Positions 46,343-57,267 are shown, numbered from the stretch's first letter. The stretch is DNA of 64,000 nucleotides from Terfezia claveryi (GCA_015179025.1 WHUX01000108.1:118507-182506), one strand, 5' to 3'. Notes: generated from the letters alone by a model not told the origin. Program-made: numbers and translations.

Positions 46343-49300
46343 ACCATTCTGTCGGACTCCCAAGCGGCGATCCAGGCGGTCCGTAACATGAGTACAGGCT
46401 CACCCCCCCGGTCCAGCATTGAGAAAGAAATCAAGACTCGTTTGGTCACCAACCCACACAGGGACCTTCAGTTGTCATGGGTCAGGGGTCATTTGGGCAT
46501 TCCGGGGAACGAAAAGGCGGACCGGATTGCGAGCCTCCAGTCTCATTTAGGAGAGTTCACAGGTCAAAAGCGCATGGCAACAGAAGGTCCTCCAAAGCTA
46601 TACGGAAGGAGGCGAGAACGAAGGCGGGATACGGGGCTAGAAGAGTGGAGTGGGACCGTCGTGCCCTATCAGCCTACACGTGGATGCGAACAAACAAAGG
46701 CCCCCAGAGGAGCTGGCTGCATCACATCGGCAAAGCAGTTTCGGCGGCGTGCACGTGCGGCCACCCTTCAGAATCGGGCTCACACATTGGCTTCGACTGC
46801 CCCCGCTTCAACTGCTCCCGGGGAGCCTTGCTAGGAGAGAAACTCAGCTGGGAGGAGCTGGACGAACCGGAGTGGAGAAAGGAGGGGAGGAATCCTATGA
46901 GGCCACGGAGGCCTTTTTCAAGCTATTGTTCGAGAAGTTTATTTAGTCACGTTCCAGTGGAGTTCTCTTAGTGCATATTTACGAGTCCCCTTTGTTTAGC
47001 TCAATCTGTCATGAGTCTCTTCAGTTTAGTCACACTTCCTAGTTCTATTCTTCTCTTAGTTTAAAGGGTGAGGCTCAGTCAGGCCTACGGGTCTTTGGCC
47101 AGTCCATTAATGACAGCATGGAGCCCCCCCTTATTTGTACTTATTTGCGCGGGATTGGCAGATTAACTTGCTCTTCCCTTGAATCCACTCGGGCTTCCGA
47201 GTGGCTCCTCATGGCCCCCGGACGGGGCCGCATACAGAGGTCTCTCGATACAAGCATACTAGATACAAGCATACATATGCCGGTCCCACATAGTAAATAA
47301 GCATATTTTGGATACAAGAATATTCTTATTTTTTTCACTTAGTCACCATACATATGCTAGAGAAGCACTAGACTAAACCACAAATAGGTTCTTATCGATA
47401 ACAAATTACCCCGCAGAATTGCATCTTCGAAGACAACATACAAAATTACAGACCGCTATAATACTTAACTGTAAGAACAATAGCCTCTTCTTCCAAATCT
47501 TCAGTTGTCCAACAGCATCAGGCATGGTCAGAGCTTGTGCATCAAGCTATAAAGGCATATGCGGAAGAAAATCCCAAGTCAACCTGGCGACATATCAAAC
47601 GTTGGTTTGAATCGGCGAATCCGAACAAGGAGCTTACCCAGTCCCAAATCAGCAAAATTGTGAATCCGAAAAGACCTCGTGGACCTTCTGACGTCGATCC
47701 AGTCCAAGTACAAAAGCTGCGACCTGAATCCAAACGCTTAAAAACTGGCAGATATACGAAGTTGGACTCTGCACTATTCCAGTGGCAGCAGTTAATGCAA
47801 AAACGGGGGGTTGCAATGTCTGGCTTAATGTTGCAAGAAAAGGCTGTACAATTTTGGATCAAGATGCCTATCTATACAGAGTATGTAATGCCGAAGTTTT
47901 CACAAGGCTGGTTAAGTGCATTTAAGAAATGGTATCGGATTAAGAAGTTTGTGTTGCATGGAGAGTCAGGATCTGTAGATGATAGTGAAAAAACAGAGAT
48001 GTTTATAGGAGAAATTCAGACTATCTTAGGAGATTATGAGCAGAAGGATATATATAATATGGATGAGACAGGATTATACTGGAAAACAGCTCCCAACTTC
48101 ACTCTTGCAACAGAGCAGCCAGAAGGGATCAAGCAAGACAAGAGTCAGATAACAGCTATGATGTATAGTATTGTGGATGGAAGTGAGAAAACTCCGATAT
48201 AGTTTATTAGACATTATGAGAATCCATGATGTATGAAGGGAATTAATAGGGAGAGTTTGGGAGTAGGTATCGATGGAATAGCACAGCTTGGAACAATTCT
48301 ACTATTATGCGGGAATGGCTACTTTGGTTTCAGAAGAGAGTTGGGAGAAGATGAGTAGTATTACTATTAGATAATTTCAGTGCTCATGAGTGTGCAGTGG
48401 CAGAATTGGAGGATGAGGAGCTTCTACCAACGATATATATTATTTGGCTACAATCTCGAACCACCTCCAAATATCAACCAATGGATCAAGGGTCATTCGA
48501 ATATGGAAGGCTCATTACCAGTGGTCTATGATGCGACATATTATCACCCATGCAGAGACCTATATAAATGAAGATCCTTACGACTTTATCAACATACTAC
48601 ATGCTCTCCGGTAGAGTGTTGAAGCTTGGAATTAGAGAACTGTTTTGAAGCGAGTCAAGTCAAGATTTATGGACCTTTTCCTCTTCCGCCGCAGCAGCTT
48701 GACAATATTCAGGAAATTGAGGATGAAATCTTAGACTGCATCCGAGCTGCACACCCAGGTCTTCAGCTATCTCAGGTTGCATTGCGAACTCAATTTATCA
48801 ATCCATCTACAGAAATTGTTGAAGATCCAGTTAGCGATATTGAGAATGAAATCCTAGCAACCTATCTTCCTAATAAAGCCCTTGAGCCAGAAGCTGAAAC
48901 TCCACTTGCATTACCTCCTCCGGTTACACCTCAGGCAGCTCTCGCACATATTGAAGGATTATTCCTCTTTTCTCTTCAAGCTGAACCTACAGCCAATATC
49001 AGGGACCTACAAGATATTCTACAGCATGAGAAAAAACGTATAGAGACTCTAGAAATTCAACGCAGGCGTCTGCATGTTCAGCGCAGGATCACTGACTTTC
49101 TGGTGCCTCCGCTACCTCCTCTCCTTGATATTTCCGTCTCCACACCTACTCGTTTGGCTATTTCTGGTTCGTATGCTCTGCTAGTATTCATAAGTGTATT
49201 CCGCAACATTTTCTACTGCTAGTTAGCTTCATTCCATAGTTACCAATTTTCTCTTGCTATAAGCATATATTGGATACAAGTATACTTGCCCCGGTCCGAA

Positions 49301-49364
49301 CGATATGCTTGTATCGATAGTCCTCTGTAGGAGTCACAAGTATTTAAAAAAAAAAAAAAAAAAC
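46343..49364 (+). mobile_element. 5'-truncated Tad1-like LINE (copy D), interrupted by pogo
   Basis: Flanked by a perfect 14-bp duplication ATCTCAATGTGGAC (46329-46342 and 49365-49378). It starts at TILSDSQAAIQAVRNMSTG, keeps LSWVRGHLGIPGNEKADRIA, then LSAYTWMRTNKGPQRSWLHH and CTCGHPSESGSHIGFDCPRF (frames shift), the 3' UTR and stem-loop GGCCCC-CGGAC-GGGGCC. The tail is split: GCATA before the pogo element, then TAGGAGT...TATTT and 18 A residues after it. Confidence 0.88.
47235..49327 (+). mobile_element. pogo/Fot1-type DNA transposon, decayed, nested in LINE copy D
   Basis: Terminal inverted repeats begin CAGAGGTCTCTCGATACAAG at the left; the right end read inward is CAGAGGACTATCGATACAAG. 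TA duplications are at 47233-47234 and 49328-49329. The transposase relic runs plus from about 47490. A helix-turn-helix and CENP-B-like region has EENPKSTWRHIKRWFESAN, MLQEKAVQFW and FSQGWLSAFKKWYRIKK. The DDE core has IYNMDETGLYW, then LLLDNFSAHE and SKYQPMDQG. The C-terminal frame is 48626-49222. Stops include TAG at 48200-48202; most fit C-to-T decay. The 5' start codon is missing. Non-functional. Confidence 0.88.
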
Positions 49365-49744
49365 ATCTCAATGTGGACTGGGCTGCGAGACTACCCATTC
49401 GGGCCGTCCAGTCCGTCCAGGCCGCCCAGGCCGCCCAGTCCGCCTTTTTTTTTTTTTTAAATACCCATTACCCCTATTCGGTCCCCGTAAGGGGACCATG
49501 AGGAGCCACCCGGAAACCCGGGTGGATTCAGGACAAGGCAAGTTAATCTGCCAGGTCCGGCCGCTAAATACAAGATGTAGGACTATGAAATAGCGAGTGA
49601 GGCGGGGCTCCCGTGCTGTCATTAACCGCTTGCGCGGATGACCCGAAGAACCTGACTAGAGCCCGACCCCCGAATTCCAAAAGGAAAATATAAAAGCTGG
49701 CTATATAAAGAGAGATCGTAAATAACTGTGAGGTGGGGCGGCCC

Positions 49745-50156
49745 TGTTAGTACCACATGTACAGCATATGGCAGGGCAGAGCTATGGCAGAGCCGACTAG
49801 GTTAGCGGGCTTGGTATGATGTAGATATACGTGAACATGATCTCAGAGAAGAGAATCAAGGGAATAAGACGTTCTATCAGGTTATGAAGCCCTCTGTATC
49901 TACCAAATCGCAGATACACCCAAGAAACCTCTTCCTCGATCAACCAAACCCCTCCGATCAACCAAACCCCTCCGATCAACCAAACCCCTCCGATCAACCA
50001 AACCCCTCCGATCAACCAAACCCCTCCGAAAGTCGTCATGGAAGACCTAGAAATCCCAAAAGCCCTTCATCGAGAGACTCTGGTCTTTGACCTTCTCGAC
50101 AATACCAACTATGGGATATGGAGAAAAAATATGAGGATTCATAAGACGTTCTATCA
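49745..50156 (+). mobile_element. Internally deleted copia-type LTR retrotransposon
   Basis: GGCCC duplicated at 49740-49744 and 50157-50161 flanks a TG...CA element. A 135-bp 5' LTR (49745-49879, TGTTAGTACC...TTCTATCA) is followed by GGTTATGAAGCCC, a tRNA-primer-site-like sequence, then the start of Gag with FDLLDNTNYGIWRKNMR (a copia Gag motif). Only the last 16 bp of the 3' LTR (ATAAGACGTTCTATCA, 50141-50156) remain. Comparison with LINE copy B gives the empty site. Confidence 0.8.
49938..50027. repeat. 18-bp tandem repeat, five copies
   Basis: Five perfect 18-bp units, GATCAACCAAACCCCTCC, encode (DQPNPS)x5 in a short frame starting at ATG 49884 within the copia remnant. They lie between the LTR and the Gag-like segment. 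No spacers, so not a CRISPR array. Confidence 0.9.
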
Positions 50157-50344
50157 GGCCCATGCTGTCATTAACCGCATACGCAGATAACCCAAGCTGG
50201 CGGCGGAGTGAAAACGAATGCGCTAAGGGGAACCCCTGTTAGGCACGAGTACCCTTAGTATTAACTAACACACGAAAACCAATTGTGTCCTATTGATCAG
50301 TAGGTAATACAGTTAAGTACCAACTATTAAATGACCTCTAACTC

Positions 50345-50785
50345 TCAAATCGATCGTCCATCTTGCTTAAATTCCTCTGAGACTTGTAATGCAGCCTCCC
50401 CCAAACGCAGACGTAACCACCCCACTATCTTCACCATGTTCTCACACTTTTCCAACTCTTCATCAATCTCTCCCTCTTCTCGATCCTCAGGAATGGGTAG
50501 TGCGGACAATTCGGCCTTGGTCTTGTTCACCCGTTCACCTAAAGTATATAATATCCTCACCACAAGGTCCCCAAGGCCTACTTCGATAGTTGGGTCGAAT
50601 TCACAATTCCCATTTGACTGTGTAAAATTGCGTAGAGAATTGGGATCGATCGTGGGCAACACTATTGTTTGCCTTGATAAAGTGCGTAACGAGAGGAAGG
50701 TGGAAAAGATCTGCCAGAAAATTTCGTTAGCTGTTGCTTTCAGGGCAGCTACAGCTGAAGAGTAGTCTTGTGAGGGATTAGCCAT
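50345..50785 (-). CDS. Hypothetical protein, 146 aa
   Basis: An uninterrupted ATG-to-stop frame with good amino-acid composition and no RIP-like stops, unlike its surroundings. The protein is mostly helical: ANEIFWQIFSTFLSLRTLSR near the N-terminus, a central GLGDLVVRILYTLGERVNKT, an acidic EDREEGEIDEELEKCE, and a C-terminal VGWLRLRLGEAALQVSEEF. No signal peptide or transmembrane helix. I recognise no family. It could be a real small gene or a fragment carried between transposons. Confidence 0.45.
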   Translation of the reverse strand: MANPSQDYSSAVAALKATANEIFWQIFSTFLSLRTLSRQTIVLPTIDPNSLRNFTQSNGNCEFDPTIEVGLGDLVVRILYTLGERVNKTKAELSALPIPEDREEGEIDEELEKCENMVKIVGWLRLRLGEAALQVSEEFKQDGRSI

Positions 50786-51762
50786 GGAAGATTTGGTGGT
50801 TCGGGCTATTTAATCAAAAGTATCCCCTGCCCTTCTGTTTTATGTGAGCGAGCGAGAATGTTATCAACCAAGGATGTGAAGCGGCCTTTAAACACGGCAC
50901 GGACCTGGGCCATACCCCATCTTGGCCTCTTCTATAAGTTGTTCCAGTAATCTTAGCAATGAACCTCTCGCGTTGACCTTGTTTACTACTGTAGTGGTCA
51001 TGATTACTGGCGCAAAAGTCGTATCTTGATGAAATTGGTAGAATCAGGACCCTCCAAGATCTCCCAGCCTATGATTTAGCATCGTTTTGAAGTAAAAAAA
51101 AAAGAACAAAAATCAAGGATCCTCTATGGTGGTTTACTTTTTACGTGCACCAAAAGGCCTCTACGAGGGTCTGATCGAGACAAGAAAGAGAAGGACTAGG
51201 CGTGGTGCAATATGTCAGGACAGTTATCGCAGGACGGGTGATAGGCAGGTTAAGCCTTGAGCTTTGCAATACCAGATAATGAGTTATAAAAAAATAGAAT
51301 TAAAAAAAAATATATATATATATATGTAAAACCAGAAATTGGGGGAAAAAACCACCAAGACGAGCATGCAATGACAAAAATTTCTAATGGAATATCCCCC
51401 ACTACGAGAGATCTAGACCCCGAAAGCTATAGCATTCGAATTCACTAACATTTCCCGAGCAATTATCCCGTATATACATACCGTAAAATTTGCGGACAAG
51501 TCATGCTACTTTGGACCATTTGCGCATGTACTTTTACATTGTGATGCATAGAATAGGAATTAAGGGATGATATGCGCGGATATATGTACTGTACGTACAA
51601 TACATATAGAGAAATACGGTTGGATAATTCGAGATTAAGAACCCCCCCCTAAATCGGTTTAATATATATGCATGTATTAAAGACTACCTAGTTGGGGTTC
51701 AGATTAATTTTAGGTTACATAAGAGCGGAATCAAGCCGGGGAAATCTCCGGACTTGGCAATA
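50786..51762. other. Intergenic, AT-rich
   Basis: No gene. A-run (51092-51102), (AT)n at 51308-51324, poly-C at 51643-51650. It ends at the left terminal repeat of the Harbinger element. Confidence 0.45.
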
Positions 51763-51964
51763 GAGGGATTTTGCAATTTTTTTCCTGGCTCGTTTTTGGT
51801 TTAAGAGACCCTGGTAACCCGACAACTTCCGATGTTACCATAGCAACGCAGAAATAGTAAATAAAAATTTGTATCTGACAGGGTCTACGTAAACCAAAGA
51901 ACTCCCTCTCTTGCATATCATCTCACTTGGTCAATATTCATCTAAACCACACAGAACTTGAAAT

Positions 51965-52883
51965 ATGGCTTCTTCTAATCAAGCTGCAAATGAGTGCACT
52001 GAGTCTGTATCCTCAATTGAAGTGGTTCCGACACAATCCTCTATCGTTGCTACACCAGTTTTATCTGGTGAATCTACCACTGCTAGCAGCACTCCAGTAC
52101 CAACAACCAAGAAACAAGTGAGATTTACAGATGAAGAAAAGTTGAAACTTATATGACTATGTGTCTTGCATCAAGAAGATTACCGACATGGAAATAAAAA
52201 GACATTTTGGATTAAGATCCATGATCTATTGAAGGAGGAGACTGGCAAGGAGTTACGAGATCCTCAGCAAACTGTTGATACCTTAGTTATACAATACCAA
52301 AATCAAGTTAAAAAGGAGGAAAAAGAGTCTGGTATGTAATTAATATTATGAAATTATAGACATAGTTATATAAACTTACAGTGATATATATATAGGTATG
52401 GTACAAGAAGACTTTGAGCTTAAGCAATCTCTATTCGAATAGGTTGCTTATTTGAACGAACAACAAGATGAGACAAAAAAAACCCAAATGGTTAAAGCTG
52501 AAGTAGAAAAGGAACAACAAAAGGCCAAAAGTGCTCATGCAAACCTTCTCTGTACATGGTCTGAAAAGGTGTCTAGTGATTCTGATACCGAGATTGAAGA
52601 AATCCCTCCACCAAAGCATTCCAAAACAAAAAGCCGAAATCTAGAGATTGTTGAGATGGTATGCAATAATGGAAATCAGATGGCAACTACAGTTGGAAAA
52701 CTTGGAGAAGCAATCTCGAGTCTTTCTCAAACAGGAGGTAGTTTTAAAGGAGAGGAGTTGGAAAAAGAGATAACAAAGATGAAAGCTCAAGCAGAAGAGA
52801 CAAAACAACTGGTTGTTAAATTGGAAGAGCATGTGGAGGAAACAAATAAGCTATTGAGAGAGCTATTGAGCCGCCAAACCTAA
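51965..52883 (+). pseudogene. Myb/SANT-like DNA-binding ORF of the Harbinger element
   Basis: Exons 51965-52331 and 52396-52883 with a 64-bp intron (GTATGT...ATAG). The frame is 285 codons if two nonsense codons are ignored: TGA at 52154-52156 and TAG at 52440-52442, each one C-to-T change from CGA and CAG. The N-terminus is Ser/Thr-rich, then a SANT-like helix region (VRFTDEEKLKLI, then RHGNKKTFWIKIHDLLKEET), then a C-terminal coiled coil (EELEKEITKMKAQAEETKQL). It normally partners the transposase for nuclear import and TIR binding. Confidence 0.7.
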
Positions 52884-54104
52884 TGAAAGATATTCTGTAA
52901 GAGAAGGTGATGGACATGAAAATTGAGTTGAGATTTGACTACCTCGAAGACATGTATGAATATTGGTTAGAAGTACAGCAATCATATAATACCCACCTAC
53001 TGGAGAATGGCTAATTTTTAACGCTCGAGAGTGGGTGACAAATGGCTAAAGTGCAGATATTTTGCCAAAGCTATGTTCAACAGCAATATGTAAGGATGAC
53101 ATATATGCATTGAAAGCTTGCGTTCGTAATGGCAGTGGTTGATGTGGCAGAGCTTTATCAGGGCCTATAACACCAAATCCAGCACTATACGCTGGATCGC
53201 CATAAACATAGAGCATTCTTCGAGTCCTAGGCTGTACTGCTCGAAGGTAATTTTTAATCTTAGACTGCTTCCATGCACTCCAATCCCCTAATTTCCCTTC
53301 AAATGGTCCTACTAAATGTGATATAAGCCTATCAGGTATCACTATAGCTTGAAATTTAACAGCATGCCGCTTCTTATATCCTAAATACCACCTCCGTTGA
53401 TACTTTTTTGGTCTACAAACCACCTTCAGAGTACCATCAACAAAACCCCAAATGCGCTCTGCTTGAAGCCCAACATGACCCACATATTGACTTAATTGTT
53501 GATATGTCAAGTGCTGAGAATCCCATTCCAACTTCTCTTGATACCGGGTAACCAAGTATGTAACCACATCATTAAAAATTACTGACTGCTATGTCCTACT
53601 CTTGCCAAATAATCTCATTTCATCCTTTAACTGCTTATTACTTGACAAACGAGACAGTAGTACACAAAATGCCTCCTCTGCTGATGCCTGATATCGATAT
53701 CAATAGGTAATTTGATCGAGCTCTAGGTATGGTAGGATTTGCTGTATCTCACTTCTTGTAAATCTAAAGAATTCGATGCATTCGATCTCTGTGAACTGAT
53801 CAAATATCATTTGTAGCATGGGTGGAGGCAGGGGCTCTCGATATCATGGAAATTGCACTTCCATCATAGCTATGCATTGACCCTCTTCTATTGTTGCTAT
53901 AGCGAGTGCTGCCACTGCTCCTGCTGCTGCTGCTGCTGCTGCCGCTACTGCTGCTGCTGTAGTCATAGTTTTACTGCTGTGCTGTCGCTACTGTCGCTGC
54001 TGTCACTGCTGACGTTGCTGCCGTTACTGCCGTTCACTACCAGAATTGCTAGTTGCAAAATCCCTTTGTCTCATTCTATTCCTCTTAGTATTACTCTTAG
54101 ACAT
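52863..54104 (-). pseudogene. PIF/Harbinger DDE transposase relic
   Basis: ATG at 54104, end at 52863 (414 codons with stops ignored). The longest intact part (53567-53046) has the catalytic pattern: GFVDGTLKVVCRP (first D), LYVYGDPAYSAGFGV (second D), and LHIAVEHSFGKI (E). A CAG tract gives poly-Ala near the N-terminus. At least six upstream stops (TAA, TGA, TAG) are explained by C-to-T, and the TAG after GKISAL by G-to-A from TGG. Non-functional. Confidence 0.85.
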
Positions 54105-54325
54105 TGTGCTTACTAATGGTAGCCGGAACACCTAACAGGAAAACCTTGCAAAATCCCTCTAATGACTCAGATATTAGTTCCAGATTGAGCACGTATGGTG
54201 CCGGCAGTCTGGAGGGTACAAGTCTTGGCAAAATGTATCATTCTTCCTGAGCCTTAGTCACCACGGTTTTATTTTTTTTTATTTTTTTGGTTGTGATGCG
54301 AAATAGATTGCTAACCATACTGAAC

Positions 54326-56383
54326 AATGCCTCTACTCAGTAAAAAGTGAAAAGCGTATATTGCTTCCACTGCGAAAGCTTGCGAAGCTCGTAAAGCTCA
54401 AAGAGTACTATCTGACGATAGTAATACAGCTGTAGAACTTCACTTCGACAGTAAAAGGGAGGATTCAGAGCTTGATCTTGCGGCGGATGTTGATGAAGAA
54501 ATAGTTATAGAAGAAGATGCTTTGGCATGCTTAATGGCTATGGCTAACTTGAACTTGGACTCAAAAGAACCCAGTTTCAAATACTAGCGAGGGGTTCAAC
54601 AGTCTCGTATAACGTTATACCGAGCTCGAAAAAAGCAAGCTGATTTGCAGCATGCAGCTTCCAATATAGCCAAAATTATGGAGTTTTTTGCATCAAAAGC
54701 TACAGTCAATACCAACTCCAGCTTACTGGTAATTTGCAATCCATTACAATACACTATAGATGACCTTAAAGCTCTACTTCGTTTAAAACATGCACCTATG
54801 ATAGGTCAAAATCTCCATCGTCACAACATGGTTCTCTTATTTCTACAGCTTCAACTTCGGAAATCACAAAGTCAAAGATCACTATCATTATTTCTCACTG
54901 ATGCTTGTAGTGGTAGTGAAAAAATGGCACGGGAGATACGCACTTGGACAGATTCCTGGATTTCTTCTCGATATATTAGAGTTGGAATGCATGATACCTT
55001 CTCTAAAGTCTCAAGCTGGTTAACTGATGAGGAAGTCCTCCTAACTATACAAGAGTATATTGGAGCTGTTGGTGAAAAATTGACTTTACATAGGTTAGCT
55101 AAAGCGGTGAATAAGTATCTGAAAGAAGAGCATATTATTAATGGGGCGGAGGATTGGGACTATTCAATTTCCGAGCAAACTGCTCGGATATGGCTGAATA
55201 AACTTGGATTTCAATGGAAGGATATTCAAAAGGGAGTATATGTGGATGGTCATGAGCGGGATAATATTATTGCCTATCGTCAAAATATCTTTTTGTTACA
55301 AATGGATGAAATATATTCTTCTGGCTCATTACGGCAGTGGGATGAAGATAGCAAAGTTATTCCAATATGTTTGCTACTAGGAGAGAAAGAGAAGATCCTT
55401 ATTACTTATGATGAATCAACATTTAATGCGAATAATGGAAAGTGGCAGATGTGGGTTAAGGATAATGCATATCCTTTACGAAAGAAAGGATAAGAAAAAG
55501 GAATTATGGTTTCAGAGTTTATGACACCTCATGGTTGACTAGCAGTACCTCCTCATATCTATGCTGAAGATCTTCCCCGTCGTTAGGCAACTGAATTCCT
55601 TGAATATGGCCAGGACAATTGGTGGACAGGAGAGAAAATGGTTGAGCATGTTTCCAATATTGCTATTCCAATTTTTGAAAGAGTATATCCTGGTTGTCAA
55701 GCTATATTTCTATTTAATAATGTTTCTAATCATGCTGCATTTGCTCCAGATGCTTTGGTGGTTACAAATATGAATTTGGGACCCGGTGGAAAGCAGCCAG
55801 TAATGCGAGAAGGATTCATATATTCAAAACAACACCCACAACCTATGATCTTTCCTGAGATTACCCAGATTCAGTACTCTGTAGAAAGCTGAAAGATATA
55901 AAGCAAGTGCTTCTTGAACGAAGGGTTTGGCGGAATGGTATGTGCCTTGATTGTAAGCCGAAGTGCAAAATGCAGGCTAGTAAACCTCAAGCTGGTATCC
56001 GCATAGACTGCTGTGCATAACAATGCTTGCGAAATCAACGAGACTTTCAAGAGCAAAGGGTATATCTGCAAGAAGTGATTAAAGCTAAGGGGTATCAAGT
56101 GATTTTTTATCCTAAATTTTACTGTGAGCTAAACTTCATTGAATTCTTCTGGGCAGCAGCAAAGAGATACACTCGTGAGAATTGTGAATATTCTCTATAA
56201 GGGTTATGGGATACCATACCTCATACACTTGAGGCTGTGCCAGAAATAACTATATGGCAATTTTACCAAAAGTGTCAATGGACGATGCAAGTATATCATG
56301 ATGGTTGCCAATATAGTACTATGGAGTTTAAAGATCATGTATACAAAAGCCACCGCAAAACCCATGTACTGAATGAAGACTAG
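54326..56383 (+). pseudogene. Second DDE-type transposase relic
   Basis: The frame from ATG 54326 to TAG 56381-56383 is broken. The longest clean piece (54645-55493) includes WLNKLGFQWKDIQKGVYVDG and HERDNIIAYRQ, and ILITYDESTFNANNGK (first catalytic D). Further on are LFNNVSNHAAFAPDAL, where the usual catalytic D is N, and NFIEFFWAAAKRYTRENCEY (last E). This YVDGHER...DES...NH...NFIEFFW arrangement is a transposase type I recall as common in fungal genomes; I cannot name the superfamily securely. Stops at about 54348, 54585, 55538 and 55586 all fit CGA-to-TGA or CAG-to-TAG. Terminal repeats were not found. Confidence 0.7.
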
Positions 56384-57267
56384 TCTGGCCCCCATATTCT
56401 GCAGATATTTCCTTTTTCAGTAACTTTAGTCTTTCTTAGCATGTATCATTTATTGGCCCTCGCATACAAAATGGTCTTTTCTTTTTACCTATCTACTCAC
56501 TCAGGTTTTTTTATTTTTTTTTTTACAACGTAATTATTGTTCTCCATAGCCAATTCTATTGATTTTATGTTAAAAATATTTGAGTTCTGTTATGGTGGTG
56601 TTGTTAATACATTAGTGGCACATCTCTTTAAAATGGTACCCTCCTGACTGCAGGCACTATACTCACCACAGATATTTGAATCTAGTCCATTCGATTCAAT
56701 AGCATACATGCGTAATATTCTTATCTTGTACTCTCAAGGATAGCTCTTCTAAGGATATTTCCGAGAGGTTATATCAGAAACCCCAGCTCTCCCAGCAACC
56801 CTCCATCTCTTGGTTTATAAATCTATTTCATCTCAACCTTCTTCTTTTCATTGCAATTGCAGTTGCTGGACATCTCAGCACCTGTAGGCAATAAAAAGTC
56901 AATGGGAGAACCGCTTCGAGGTGCTATAGGTTTGGGTAATAGACCTTGGCGAAATCTAGCCATTTTGCAATTGGTTCCATATAACGTAGCTGAAGCGACA
57001 TTAAGAATATATAGTACTAGTGATACGTAAGTCACGTTAGTTCATTTACCAGTACTGTACAGTATTGAGCTGGCTATTGTAGGACATACGTATGTAGATT
57101 CTGGCCTACATTCGAAATTAAGAACTGGTATCTTTGATTTCGAATTACCACGAAGTGCAAGCCCGAAGATATGCTAGCTTGATCACTTACATAACCTTAA
57201 CATACAAGATTGCAGATATAGGCCTTGTACTCATGCTGTTTTAGAAGGCGTCTAGGATGTTAAGGTA
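56384..57267. other. Intergenic
   Basis: No gene. Possibly the unrecognised 3' flank of the preceding transposon. Confidence 0.35.

Larger units (their letters stand above)
45193..49444 (-). pseudogene. 3' internal part of the LTR retrotransposon, split by two LINEs
   Basis: Three pieces remain: 45193-45300, 46195-46341 and 49379-49444. Joining the first two across LINE copy C gives a continuous minus-strand frame (MVAWPVANTARVTVRMAWEQ, then IWTLLLFSVLILPVVV, ending SSSLKGG just before the polypurine tract). The third piece, after LINE copy D, is GC-rich with CCGCCCAGG repeats. The 5' LTR is not in the window. I cannot say gypsy or copia. Confidence 0.45.
49443..50195 (-). mobile_element. 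5'-truncated LINE 3' UTR (copy E), interrupted by a copia remnant
   Basis: Minus-strand LINE tail: A tail (T-run 49445-49458), GGGTATTT, perfect stem-loop GGTCCCC-TTAC-GGGGACC, and 3' UTR shared with copy B including its tandemly duplicated motif. The second motif copy is displaced by 412 bp of inserted sequence (49745-50156). No target duplication was found for this copy. Confidence 0.75.
51763..54159. mobile_element. Complete but decayed PIF/Harbinger element with two convergent ORFs
   Basis: Terminal repeats start GAGGGATTTTGCAA at 51763 and, read inward, at 54159 (GAGGGATTTTGCAAGG). The flanking triplets are ATA and TAA, compatible with a mutated TWA target duplication. It encodes a Myb/SANT-like protein on the plus strand and a DDE transposase on the minus strand, the standard two-gene Harbinger layout. 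The 3' ends of the ORFs overlap by 21 bp. Confidence 0.75.

Noticed and set aside
45703..46452. A 249-aa continuous protein on the minus strand
   Set aside because: The first about 85 codons are antisense of the target sequence and LINE copy D; only the rest is LINE copy C coding sequence.
45301..49364. Twin-priming inversion of a single LINE
   Set aside because: Both oriented copies have complete 3' ends and separate target duplications, so two insertions are required.
49938..50027. CRISPR-like array
   Set aside because: Units are directly tandem without spacers, encode DQPNPS repeats, and the genome is eukaryotic.
53853..54116. Cysteine-rich plus-strand protein
   Set aside because: It is the antisense shadow of the poly-Ala/CAG tract in the Harbinger transposase on the minus strand.
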